From Neobacillus cucumis (GTDB taxonomy: Bacteria; Bacillota; Bacilli; Bacillales_B; DSM-18226), in the NCBI RefSeq assembly GCF_023715505.1, contig NZ_JAMBOH010000035.1, positions 1-44,719 on the forward strand: 44,719 bases of DNA, read 5' to 3'. Shown piece by piece: positions 8,763-17,139 of this stretch; within the stretch, counting starts at the first letter, position 1, and the number at the start of each line of letters is the position of its first letter. The position numbers and the translations under genes are program-made. The notes under the pieces are model-generated. The model saw nothing but the letters and a program-made list of their open reading frames with translations. It made no database searches and was not told the origin of the DNA.

Positions 8763-8825
8763 CACATGGGAGTTTTATTTATGTGATAGGACTGTTAAAT
8801 CATGTTAGAGGGATTATTCCTATTC

Positions 8826-8861
8826 AGTTAATGAGTTGATTTAAGAGTCAACTCATTAACT
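8826..8861. promoter_or_regulatory. 14-bp perfect inverted repeat between operon end and next gene
   Basis: AGTTAATGAGTTGA and TCAACTCATTAACT are separated by 8 nt. There is no T-run, so it is either a weak terminator or mRNA-stabilising hairpin for the CoA-transferase operon, or an operator for the gene starting at 8947. Confidence 0.5.
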
Positions 8862-8946
8862 AATATATAGAAAAAATCCGTTTTTTGTTTTTAAACTACA
8901 TGTTTTGCTGGTAGTGATGTGTTGTAAATAAAGGAGTTTTACAATC

Positions 8947-10315
8947 ATGAGTACATTTTCTTCCTGGGTGAATAGTCATTTGTATATTCTATATACACTT
9001 ACTTTTTCGTTTTACATATTTACGGTTTTTTTGCCGAATGAAATCATCCGATACTTCATTGGAGTAATGGCTATTATTCTCGTAATTATCTCTTTCAAAG
9101 GAGCAAGTAAATTATTTAAAATTTTATGTATCATTTTTAGTTTTACGGGTTTGCTATTTTTAATGAATGCGGGATTATCTATTGTACTTCTGCCTCTATA
9201 TATGTCTTCAAACATGTCATTGCTGGCTTTGTTGACGGTTCTTCCTCTTATGACCAGTGTTGTCCATGCCGGTAGATTTGACAGAAGACTAAATGAATTA
9301 ATGAAAGGAAAAGTAGATAATTTAGGAAATCTATATGTTAGGAGTTCGATTACGACCTATCTATTAACAGGGTTTATTAATATATGGCCTTAACATTATC
9401 GCAGGAGGTTTTACAATCAAGTTTACAAAATATCCCGCAAAAAATAAGGAAAATCTTTATTAGTAAAACCACCCTAAGAGCGCTGGCTCTAGCATTAATC
9501 TGGAGCCCGACGGAGATTATTGTGGCCATTACAGTAGATTCAACAGGTATCAGTTATTTATCCCTATTGCCATGGCTGTTCCATTATTGTGATTTCCCTT
9601 GATTGGATCATTGGGAAAAAAAGCTTTCGGTCGATAAACGTTGAACACGATAAACGTGTAAACCAGAAGATTGATTTCAAAAAAATCACGATTCAAATCA
9701 TCAAACTAGTAATGGCTTTAGCCATTTTTTTAATCGTTGTTGTTCTGACCGGAAGTTTGTTACAACTAAGTTTTATTTTATCAGTTGCACTTGTGATTCC
9801 GGTGTTTTCTCTATGCTGGGCCATTTTTATAAAAAGATGGAAAAGTTATAAGGTGATTGGTTGGAAGACTTGGCGGGAGCGCATCAATAAAATGCAGAAT
9901 TTTGTTGTCTTGTTTCTTTCCCTTTCGCTCTTTTCCAGTAGTTTAAACGAGACTTCCTTTCAAGATGTTATCAAACAGCCGTTTCTTGCCTTTAGTGAGT
10001 ATCCCATTGTGATCTTAATTTTTATTCAGGTTGTTTTTTTGCTGGGGGGATTAATCGGTGTACATGCGATCGCCACGATTGGTGTTTTATTTAAAGTGAT
10101 CCAGCCTTTATACGGGATGGTAAATCCACTTAGTATTGGTATCGTGATGATTACAAGTGCACTGGCTACCGCAACAGTCGGAGCTTACGGGGTAACCAGT
10201 TACCATGACTTCCGTGGCAACCCAGCAAAATCCATACCGGATTACGTTAAATAACTTGCCGTTTTCCTTACTTTTCGGAGCCATTGGTATATCGATCGGC
10301 TATTTTCTCTTGTAA
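8947..10315 (+). pseudogene. multi-pass membrane protein (probable transporter), disrupted by three frameshifts
   Basis: A good RBS (AAGGAG) and ATG 8947 open a protein of about 450 residues with roughly ten hydrophobic segments. Its reading frame shifts near 9385, 9590 and 10240. The pieces join naturally: TGFINIW with LTLSQEVLQ, then LPWLFHY with VISLDWIIGKK, then a C-terminal FSLLFGAIGISIGYFLL ending at 10315. I do not recognise the family. It lies 28 nt upstream of the M19 peptidase gene, so it may once have imported or exported a conjugate handled by that enzyme. Three separate indels argue for real decay, though sequencing error cannot be excluded from one read. Confidence 0.7.
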
Positions 10316-10343
10316 ACTATGAAACATTTTAGGAGGTAGAAAA

Positions 10344-11585
10344 ATGGTTATGACGCCGCAAAAAAAAGAAGTGAAAAGCAGGATCGAAAAGAACTATGAC
10401 GGCTATCAATCCTTTCAATACTTAACTCCAGGAAAACATTATAAGCCATTTCAGCTGCCGCAGTCAGAAAAATATCGGCAGACAGTTGAAATCAAGCTTA
10501 GAGAAGATCAGGAAAGGATTTTTGAAACCTTATTAAAATATTACCCTATTGTATCTCTTAGAGATCACGGTTTTGTAGTACCAAAAAAACAAGAGGATAT
10601 TATTCCTTATTGCCGGCAGCTCCACACTGCATTTGACTATGAAGGGCTGGCCTTATCTGGCGTGGACGTTATATTTGAAAATTTTATGGATGGAATCTCG
10701 ATTTTGACTTCTACGAATGGGCTAAAATGGGATGATGTGATTTTAACATTAGGTATTCGTTATTGTGATATGGCGAAACAAACTACCGCTTATCTTGCGA
10801 AAAATTATCAGGATTTACTGGATGCAAAAAAAACTGACCGCATTGCGATTCTGCCTTCATTAGAGGCAGCAAGTATTCTAGAAAATGAAGTGGACCGTGT
10901 AGATGTTTTATATGGACTAGGGATTCGATGCATGGGCATTACCTATAATGAAGCCAATACATTAGGATCCGGTTTAATCGAGAAAAATGACAGCGGGTTA
11001 ACGAAATTCGGCCACAAGGTTGTTGAAAGAATGAATCTGGTGGGGATGGTCATTGATATCTCGCATTGTGGTGACTTGACGAGTTTGGAAGTCATTGAGG
11101 CAAGTGAAGACCCCGTTTTTATTACACATGCAGGAGCACGTGCTGTTTGGAACTCCCCAAGAATGAAATCGGATGAGGTAATAAAGGCTTGTGCTGAGAA
11201 GGGTGGCATCATCGGGGTTTGTGCAGCACCGAATACCACTCTTTCATCCAAAAATCCAAACCAGCATACGATTGAATCTGTCATGGAGCATTTGGAGTAT
11301 TTAATTAATCTAGTTGGAATTGACCATGTAGGTCTCGGCCCTGATACATTTTTTGGCGATCATGTGGGATTGCAGCACGCATTTGATGACATGTTATCCC
11401 TTAGTGAATCGCATGGAGAGCAATTTCAAGAGTCCTCCTATGTAAAAGGGTTGGAAAATCCGACTGAAGCAATGAAGAATATGATCCGATGGATGATTAA
11501 ACATGACTATACGTTTCAAGATATTCAAAAGATTATTGGAGGGAATGCTCTAAGGGTATTAGAGGATATATTATCCCACTCCTAA
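10344..11585 (+). CDS. M19 (membrane/renal dipeptidase) family protein, atypical N-terminus
   Basis: A 413-residue member of the amidohydrolase-fold M19 family. Conserved blocks are ILPSLEAA (bridging Glu), VIDISHCG, VFITHAGARAVWNSPR (two His ligands) and DHVGLGPD (Asp). The N-terminal HxD metal pair is not evident; the equivalent region reads SLRDHGF, so metal content or activity may differ. M19 enzymes hydrolyse dipeptides and, in some members, other amides or lactones. AGGAGG precedes ATG 10344. It sits between the broken membrane gene and a strong terminator. In this island it might release an amino-acid conjugate of the substrate; that is inference only. Confidence 0.75.
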   Translation: MVMTPQKKEVKSRIEKNYDGYQSFQYLTPGKHYKPFQLPQSEKYRQTVEIKLREDQERIFETLLKYYPIVSLRDHGFVVPKKQEDIIPYCRQLHTAFDYEGLALSGVDVIFENFMDGISILTSTNGLKWDDVILTLGIRYCDMAKQTTAYLAKNYQDLLDAKKTDRIAILPSLEAASILENEVDRVDVLYGLGIRCMGITYNEANTLGSGLIEKNDSGLTKFGHKVVERMNLVGMVIDISHCGDLTSLEVIEASEDPVFITHAGARAVWNSPRMKSDEVIKACAEKGGIIGVCAAPNTTLSSKNPNQHTIESVMEHLEYLINLVGIDHVGLGPDTFFGDHVGLQHAFDDMLSLSESHGEQFQESSYVKGLENPTEAMKNMIRWMIKHDYTFQDIQKIIGGNALRVLEDILSHS

Positions 11586-11679
11586 CGGGCATTAAGATTC
11601 CCACCTGAATTTGCTGGTGGTTCAATAAGATGCTAGGTGGATGATCCAACTGCCGTAAAGGTCCGATAAGTGCGACTAA

Positions 11680-11715
11680 CCATCAGAGGGGATGAAGGAA
11701 AACCCCCACTGATGG
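11680..11715. repeat. palindromic intergenic hairpin
   Basis: CCATCAG-A-GGGG and CCCCC-A-CTGATGG form a long stem-loop just before the terminator. It looks like a dispersed intergenic palindrome rather than a second terminator, because no T-run follows. No other copy was found in this window. Confidence 0.45.
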
Positions 11716-11733
11716 AAGTCTTTTATAAGGTTC

Positions 11734-11793
11734 ATGGGGACGAGTACTATTGCTTCATAGGAAGTAATAGTACTTGTCCCCATTTCTTTTTTT
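11734..11793 (+). terminator. strong rho-independent terminator after the M19 gene
   Basis: ATGGGGAC pairs with GTCCCCAT, extended inward by AGTACTATT/AATAGTACT and CTTC/GAAG with single-base mismatches, giving a stem of about 22 bp. A T-rich tail (11784-11793) follows. Confidence 0.9.
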
Positions 11794-11961
11794 ACAAGTG
11801 AGGAATGAAAGATTTTTTAATTTGGTTGTAAACAACAAGTAAAAGAACAAAAACAGCCCATCGATGAGTACTTATGGTAAGTAATCAAAAAAAATAGATT
11901 CTATTATTTTTCAGTAAGGCTTGTAAATCTATTTTCTTCTAAAAATTTATGGGAAATAGCT

Positions 11962-11988
11962 ACTGTATGTTTCGGTTGTAGAAATGAA
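11962..11988 (+). promoter_or_regulatory. conserved 27-nt element, copy 2 (Rieske oxygenase)
   Basis: The pattern is ACTGTATGTTTCGG-TTGTA-G-AAATGAA, 23/27 identical to 4390-4416. A second conserved block lies at 12057-12082 (AATTTTCAGATAAT and TTTTCGG), 95 nt from the first versus 91 nt in copy 1. GATAAT within the second block may be a -10. It is inferred to be the same regulator's site. The remaining part of 11794-11961 shows no feature. Confidence 0.6.
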
Positions 11989-12099
11989 AAAATTTCGAAC
12001 CGATTCATACATTGAATACAATCATTTATTTCACTAGTATATAATTATAAATTTGAAATTTTCAGATAATATTTTCGGTAAATTAGGAGGAATTTACAC

Positions 12100-13380
12100 A
12101 TGCTATCAAAACAAGATAATCATTTATTAACACGTACAGGCCCTGGCACACCAATGGGTGAATTATTCCGCCACTATTGGATTCCAGCGTTAAAGTCAGA
12201 TGAAATAAAACCTGATGGAAAACCGCAGCGTGTGAGACTGCTTGGGGAAGATTTAATCGCTTTCCGTGATACAGAAGGAAAGGTCGGTTTGATGGAGGAG
12301 GCCTGCCCGCACAGAGGGACTTCGCTATATTTTGGGATTAATGACGGCTGCGGACTCACCTGTATGTACCATGGCTGGAAGTTTAATACGAAGGGTGAAT
12401 GTACGGACATTCCATCCGAAAAAGGCGATCCAAAGTTTAGAAAGAAAATCAAGATTAAAAGCTATCCGGTGAAAGAAGTAAAAGGCATGATTTGGACGTA
12501 CATGGGCCCGGAGGAAGAGCAGCCGGAATTCCCTGAGTTCTATTGGATGGGGCTGCCGGATGGTTATATGATGTCCGAACGGGTATGGCAGGAATGTAAC
12601 TATGCACAGGTAATGGAAAATGATCTCGATTATGTACATGCGGCGTTTCTACACAAAGCACATGGCAAACAGGAGGTAGGCGAAGGCATTTTAAGTACCG
12701 ATTTAGGAATTGACCCTAACCATCCGCTCGTGAAAAACCCTCCGGTTGATCAGGATGTCGAGGATACAAATTATGGAAAGCGCTGTGTGGCAGTAGGAAT
12801 CGGCAACGAAAAAGATAATGCCTTTATGGAAATCCACTATATCATGCCATTCTATACGTACCCACCTCGTTTTGAAGGTGAGGACGGCATGTGGCATGCA
12901 TTCATTCCAAGGGATGACTACAGCACATGGTCTTGGGACGTCCAGTTTTCCCATACCCACCCGATTGATGTCCAGGCTAATCATGACCGCCGCGGCTTGA
13001 AGCTGGATGAACATTTCAGAAAACAAATGAATTTGGAAAATGAATATGAGCAAGACCGTGAGCTGCAAATCACAGGCAACTTCTCCGGAATCCGCGGTAT
13101 CGCGAACCAAGACCATGCGGCAACAGAAACAATGGGAGCGATTGTAGACCGCTCTAAAGAGCATCTTGGAACAAGCGATCTGCCAATTATTCATATGCGC
13201 CGCTTGCTGCTTCAGCAGGTGAATGCTTTCCAAGAAGGCAAGAAGCCACTTGCTCTGGATAATGATTCCTTGAAAAATCTGTACAGTGCCGGACTTTACG
13301 ACAGCAATGAAAAGTCCTGGCAGGAGGCCTTTCCAATGAACGACCAATTTAAAAAGGATGGGCAAGAAGTGAAGTCTTAA
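12100..13380 (+). CDS. Rieske non-heme iron oxygenase, large subunit (phthalate 4,5-dioxygenase-like)
   Basis: A 426-residue ring-hydroxylating oxygenase of the phthalate dioxygenase/vanillate demethylase class (alpha-only type). The Rieske [2Fe-2S] ligands are Cys69-x-His71 and Cys88-xx-His91. The mononuclear iron motif is N174-D175-LDYVH180-AAFLH185. The N-terminus (LLTRTGPGTPMGELFRHYW) is typical of this group. It would hydroxylate or demethylate an aromatic acid using electrons from a reductase. No reductase gene is in the window; the ferredoxin at 16694 is the only candidate redox partner. RBS TAGGAGGA is optimal, and control is probably through the shared 27-nt element upstream. Confidence 0.9.
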   Translation: MLSKQDNHLLTRTGPGTPMGELFRHYWIPALKSDEIKPDGKPQRVRLLGEDLIAFRDTEGKVGLMEEACPHRGTSLYFGINDGCGLTCMYHGWKFNTKGECTDIPSEKGDPKFRKKIKIKSYPVKEVKGMIWTYMGPEEEQPEFPEFYWMGLPDGYMMSERVWQECNYAQVMENDLDYVHAAFLHKAHGKQEVGEGILSTDLGIDPNHPLVKNPPVDQDVEDTNYGKRCVAVGIGNEKDNAFMEIHYIMPFYTYPPRFEGEDGMWHAFIPRDDYSTWSWDVQFSHTHPIDVQANHDRRGLKLDEHFRKQMNLENEYEQDRELQITGNFSGIRGIANQDHAATETMGAIVDRSKEHLGTSDLPIIHMRRLLLQQVNAFQEGKKPLALDNDSLKNLYSAGLYDSNEKSWQEAFPMNDQFKKDGQEVKS

Positions 13381-13387
13381 TTGAAAA

Positions 13388-13444
13388 GAGATTCTTTTTA
13401 ATAGACTTGGGTTATAGATAAAGCGGGATGATGAATCTCTCAGG
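13388..13444 (+). promoter_or_regulatory. glycine-riboswitch-like segment (weak)
   Basis: GAATCTCTCAGG (13433-13444) equals the 3' P1 strand of Bacillus glycine aptamers as I remember them, and GAGATTC at 13388-13394 can pair with GAATCTC. The essential core around CCGAAGGAGCAA is not present, so this is at best a decayed or half aptamer and possibly coincidence. Confidence 0.15.
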
Positions 13445-13523
13445 AACCTTTCAAACAGTTCTTGGAAGGTAAGTCTCCCATTTAGACCGTGAACAAAGAA
13501 TTTATAGTGAAAGCAGGGATGAC

Positions 13524-13640
13524 ATGACATTGGAGGAATATTTGCGCAGTATTTTAGACGATGAAGAAATAGAATTAGCAACCCTAGAGCCAGCCTTCAC
13601 TTTTAATCTAGAAGATTATGAGGATACAGGCCATGAATGA
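13524..13640 (+). CDS. small acidic 38-residue protein coupled to the amidase (AtzG/GatC-like?)
   Basis: ATG 13524 follows AGCAGGGA and opens a 38-codon ORF (MTLEEYLRSILDDEEIEL..). It is very acidic and ends TGA 13640, overlapping the amidase start (ATG 13633) by 8 nt, which indicates translational coupling. Several amidase-signature enzymes carry a small partner encoded just upstream (GatC for GatA, AtzG/DUF4089 for AtzE). Position, charge and size fit that scheme, but the peptide is shorter than those partners (about 65-95 residues), and I cannot align it convincingly. It may be truncated. Confidence 0.5.
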   Translation: MTLEEYLRSILDDEEIELATLEPAFTFNLEDYEDTGHE

Positions 13641-15051
13641 ATTACTTTTTGAAACCATTGAAATCGTTGGAACCGCGATTAAAAATAAACAGCTGTCACC
13701 CGTTGAATTAACAAAGATGACCCTTAAACAGATTTACGAACATGAACCTAAATTAAATGCCTTTATTACTGTGATGGAAGAAGAGGCTCTGGCTCAGGCG
13801 AAGCAGCTGGAAACAGAGATGATGAACAATCATGATAGGGGACCGCTGCACGGGATTCCAATAGCAGTCAAGGATATTTTACAAACAAAGGGTGTGAAAA
13901 CAACCTGCGGCTCGAAAATTTTTGATAGCTGGATCCCTGACCATGATGCCACAGCCGTTCAAAAGCTAAGAGAAGCCGGTGCGATTATCATTGGAAAATC
14001 AAACTTGCATGAATTTGCCATGGGTGCAACAACGGAAAATCCTCATTATGGAAGTACGAAGAACCCTTGGAATGTAAAAAAAATTCCCGGCGGATCAAGT
14101 GGCGGGTCAGCCGTAGCAACTGTAGCAGGAATGGCCTTTGGTGCTGTCGGTTCCGATACAGCTGGCTCCATTCGACTTCCAGCGGCGTTCTGCGGCACGG
14201 TCGGATTTAAACCAACCTATGGATTGGTCAGCAGATCAGGTTGTCTTCCTTTCAGCTGGTCTTTGGATCATGTCGGTCCAATGACAAGGACGGTAGAGGA
14301 TGCAGCCATCATGCTCGAAGTGATGAAGGGGCATGATCCAAAAGATCGTGTATCTGTAAAAAGAGATGATCCTGTCTTTTTTGAAGAGCCATTAAGAGAC
14401 CTAAAAGGTGTAAGGCTGGGCTTCTATGAGCCATATATGTTTGCCGGAATTGATACTGATGTGAAACAAGTGATTGTCCGGGCATTTAGTCAATTAGAAT
14501 CACTTGGGGCAGAAATCATTCCAATTGTCTTACCGGGAATTGACAAAGCTCTTGACGCTTTAAAAGCAATTGCCCAATCAGAGGTTGTCTCTGTTCATGA
14601 GACGTTTTTGAAAAAATACGGACATTTATACGGCGATGATTTGAAATATCGCTTTGAATTTGGCAGTGAGGTTTCCGCAACTGCCTACCTCTGTGCCCAG
14701 CGCAGGAGAGACCAATTTGTAAGAGAAACGATTAAGCAAATGAAGGAACAAGGAATTGACGCATTAGTCGGTCCAACCAATGTCCAGCCGCCGTTTGAAA
14801 TCGGCACGATGGTTCCTTCCATGGCCATCAGCAATATGTTTACCCTTGGCAAAACGCCATTAGCGAATATCCTAGGCTTTCCGGCCTTATCCGTTCCATG
14901 TGGTTTCACATCTGAAAACCTCCCTGTCGGACTTCAGCTTATTGGTAAACCGTTCTCCGATCAGAGGGTACTTCAAATTGGTGATTGCTACGAAAAATCG
15001 GTTAAATGGGTTAAAGCACTAAAAGAGAATTTACACTATATTCAGCAATAA
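13633..15051 (+). CDS. amidase-signature family hydrolase (GatA/AtzE-like)
   Basis: A 472-residue amidase. The Ser-cisSer-Lys triad is Lys80 (GIPIAVKDIL), Ser155 (PGGSSGGSA) and Ser179 (GSDTAGSI), the same spacing as GatA. The family hydrolyses carboxamides. I chose ATG 13633 rather than 13618 because GAGG lies 9 nt upstream and it overlaps the small acidic ORF. A true GatA would normally sit in a gatCAB operon; here the neighbours are ring-cleavage genes, so a catabolic amide, biuret-like or carbamoyl substrate is more likely. A hairpin (15057-15084) closes the unit. Confidence 0.85.
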   Translation: MNELLFETIEIVGTAIKNKQLSPVELTKMTLKQIYEHEPKLNAFITVMEEEALAQAKQLETEMMNNHDRGPLHGIPIAVKDILQTKGVKTTCGSKIFDSWIPDHDATAVQKLREAGAIIIGKSNLHEFAMGATTENPHYGSTKNPWNVKKIPGGSSGGSAVATVAGMAFGAVGSDTAGSIRLPAAFCGTVGFKPTYGLVSRSGCLPFSWSLDHVGPMTRTVEDAAIMLEVMKGHDPKDRVSVKRDDPVFFEEPLRDLKGVRLGFYEPYMFAGIDTDVKQVIVRAFSQLESLGAEIIPIVLPGIDKALDALKAIAQSEVVSVHETFLKKYGHLYGDDLKYRFEFGSEVSATAYLCAQRRRDQFVRETIKQMKEQGIDALVGPTNVQPPFEIGTMVPSMAISNMFTLGKTPLANILGFPALSVPCGFTSENLPVGLQLIGKPFSDQRVLQIGDCYEKSVKWVKALKENLHYIQQ

Positions 15052-15056
15052 AGGAT

Positions 15057-15084
15057 GCAGGGAGGCTCATGACCTCCCTACTGC
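15057..15084 (+). terminator. hairpin after the amidase gene
   Basis: GCAG-GGAGG pairs with CCTCC-(CTA bulge)-CTGC, followed by TTTCCC. It is a plausible but T-poor terminator. Confidence 0.5.
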
Positions 15085-15119
15085 TTTCCCAAAATTAGTG
15101 AAGAAAATGAGGGGACAAA

Positions 15120-15506
15120 ATGATTAGCAAAATGGAGCATGTGGCCATAATGGTTCAAGATATCAATCAATCTATTACTTTTTATTCGGAAATTTTTGGT
15201 TTTAAAGTTCGCCTTCGGGGCAGCAGACCAGGTCGGGAAATAGCCTTTTTATATCTCGAATCACAGCAAGATATGGAAATTGAGTTAATTCAAGAACTAA
15301 CGGCTAATATCGAGTACAGTCAAACTGGAATTGTCAATCATCTAGCTTTTACAGTAGAAAACATTGTTGAAACCATTGAATATTTAAAAGAAAAAGATAT
15401 CGTATTTACTTCAGAAGAAGTTAAGCCAACTCTTGAAAGAGGGTGCATGATCCATTTTCAAGGACCAAATCATGAATTAATACAATTAGTAGAACGAGTA
15501 AAATGA
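15120..15506 (+). CDS. VOC-superfamily protein (glyoxalase/methylmalonyl-CoA epimerase-like)
   Basis: A 128-residue single VOC unit with two beta-alpha-beta-beta-beta modules. It opens MEHVAIMVQDINQSITFYSEIFGF, with His near 7, and later shows NHLAFTVENI and EL residues (MEIELIQE, HELIQLVE) in the usual H/E/H/E metal positions. Members include lactoylglutathione lyases, CoA epimerases and small dioxygenases. GAGGGGAC precedes ATG 15120. The neighbouring extradiol dioxygenase suggests an accessory catabolic role, such as epimerase or isomerase. Substrate not assignable. Confidence 0.75.
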   Translation: MISKMEHVAIMVQDINQSITFYSEIFGFKVRLRGSRPGREIAFLYLESQQDMEIELIQELTANIEYSQTGIVNHLAFTVENIVETIEYLKEKDIVFTSEEVKPTLERGCMIHFQGPNHELIQLVERVK

Positions 15507-15730
15507 GGTGGATGGGGTTTTCCCTCAAAATAGTTGGATTTGGATTTACTTGTTAGTCATATTCCGATGAATTATATTGGTGGCACCTGGATTTGAAGAA
15601 CTATATGAGAGTATATGTAAAGAAATAATCGTTAATTCAAAGGTAAGGATAAGGCCCAGATTTATGGTCATGGCAATTGAAACGATTGGATTTACTTCTA
15701 ATTTACATTTATTTTAGTAGGAGGATAAAA

Positions 15731-16645
15731 ATGGCAAAAATTTTGCGTATTGGTAGAGTTGAATTAAATGTATTAGACTTAGAGAAATCAGTAGACTACT
15801 ACACAAATATTATCGGGCTAGAAGAAACCGGTCGAATGGGTGACAGTGTCTATTTAAAAGCATGGGATGAATTTGACCATCATAGCGTGATTTTAACAAA
15901 ATCATATTCTCCAGGAATGGCTCATGTAGCATTTAAGGTTGAGACATTAGATGATTTAGCCTATTACGAAAAGAAAGTAGAACAGTTTGGTTGTACAACG
16001 TCAAGAACTTCAAAGAATAGTAGATTGGCAGAGGGAGAAGCAGTTCATTTTATTTTACCAACTGGACACCATTGCGAATTATATCATGAAATTGGTTTCC
16101 TAGGAACAGCAGTCGGATTTAGAAATCCACATCCTTGGCCACTAGGTTGGAAGGGAATTGCACCACATCGTTTAGATCATATTTTATTAACGGGTGAAGA
16201 TTTAAAAACTGTTACTAGATTTTTTGTTGAAGCCCTTAACTTTAGACAAAGTGAAAGAGTCGTTACTGAAGGTGAAGAGGAGTTATTAGGAAGCTTCCTA
16301 TTTACAACGAATACTGCACACGATATTGCATTTGTAAAAGGCCCTAATTCTAAGCTTCACCATGCAGCTTTCCATGTTGATTCCATTCAGGATGTCTTTA
16401 AAGCCGCAGATTTATTGTCAATGTATAATGTTCCATTTGATGTAACTCCCACTCGCCACGGTATTTCAAGAGGGGAAACAATCTATTTCTTTGATCCTTC
16501 TGGAAATCGTAATGAAGCCTTTGCCAACGGATATATGAGCTATGCAGACATGCCAACAATAACATGGGATGCATCTAAAATTGGAACCGGAATTTTCTAT
16601 CATGCAAGAGAATTGTCTGAATCATTTATGAAAGCGCTAACTTAA
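15731..16645 (+). CDS. extradiol (meta-cleavage) dioxygenase, catechol 2,3-dioxygenase type
   Basis: A 304-residue two-domain type I extradiol dioxygenase. The Fe(II) ligands His150 (HRLDH), His211 (KLHH) and Glu262 (SGNRNE) are each three residues before those of XylE (153, 214, 265). The segment from TRH through IYFFDPSGNRNE matches the extradiol signature PS00082. It opens a catechol or related diol next to the hydroxyls. ATG 15731 is preferred over the in-frame ATG 15677 because TAGGAGGA lies just upstream. The ferredoxin gene follows after 48 nt. The gap before this gene contains VAPGFEELYESICKE-like coding text (about 15580-15625), perhaps a cupin remnant. Confidence 0.9.
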   Translation: MAKILRIGRVELNVLDLEKSVDYYTNIIGLEETGRMGDSVYLKAWDEFDHHSVILTKSYSPGMAHVAFKVETLDDLAYYEKKVEQFGCTTSRTSKNSRLAEGEAVHFILPTGHHCELYHEIGFLGTAVGFRNPHPWPLGWKGIAPHRLDHILLTGEDLKTVTRFFVEALNFRQSERVVTEGEEELLGSFLFTTNTAHDIAFVKGPNSKLHHAAFHVDSIQDVFKAADLLSMYNVPFDVTPTRHGISRGETIYFFDPSGNRNEAFANGYMSYADMPTITWDASKIGTGIFYHARELSESFMKALT

Positions 16646-16693
16646 TTTATATAGAATAATTTAATGGATTGATTAGTAGAAGGAGGGAGACCA

Positions 16694-17023
16694 ATGTACA
16701 AAGTTAATCTTACGTCTAGGGGGCAACAATTTGAATTTAACTCATCTCCAGACCAATCACCTCTTCAAGCAGCTCGAAATGAATTTATTCCATTTCCATC
16801 TGGATGCCGTCGAGGAGGATGTGGTATGTGCAAGGTGAAAGTATTGAGTGGAGAATACGAACAGAAGTTGGTTCGTTCACATGAGGCACTATCTGATCAA
16901 GATTTAGAAAACCGCTATGCCTTAGCGTGTTGTATGACCATTAAGAGCGATCTTGATCTAATTACTATAGAAGATTATGAGAAATATATGCAGAAAGACA
17001 TTCTGGAAAAGACGACGAAATAA
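16694..17023 (+). CDS. chloroplast-type [2Fe-2S] ferredoxin (XylT-like)
   Basis: A 109-residue plant-type ferredoxin. Cluster ligands are Cys38, Cys43, Cys46 and Cys79 or Cys80 (CRRGGCGMC and ALACCM). Immediately next to a catechol 2,3-dioxygenase, this is the layout of xylT-xylE, nahT-nahH and dmpQ-dmpB, where the ferredoxin re-reduces the oxidised iron of the dioxygenase. Unlike those clusters the gene lies downstream of the dioxygenase. It could also feed the Rieske oxygenase, which has no other partner here. RBS AGGAGGGAG is strong. Confidence 0.88.
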   Translation: MYKVNLTSRGQQFEFNSSPDQSPLQAARNEFIPFPSGCRRGGCGMCKVKVLSGEYEQKLVRSHEALSDQDLENRYALACCMTIKSDLDLITIEDYEKYMQKDILEKTTK

Positions 17024-17139
17024 AATCGTCATATCAAAAATATAAATTAACGTATTAATAGCACTAAAAATTCTAGGCGATTACAAACAATGCGTAGATA
17101 CAGAATCTAGAATGACCACAGTATCCGAGGGTGCATGAC

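Noticed and set aside
12703..13581. 292-codon minus-strand ORF opposite the Rieske oxygenase
   Set aside because: Antisense to a gene with complete Rieske and iron motifs; its own translation shows no domain and odd composition.
15677..15730. N-terminal extension of the extradiol dioxygenase
   Set aside because: The added 18 residues are not part of the family and the ribosome site lies just before ATG 15731.
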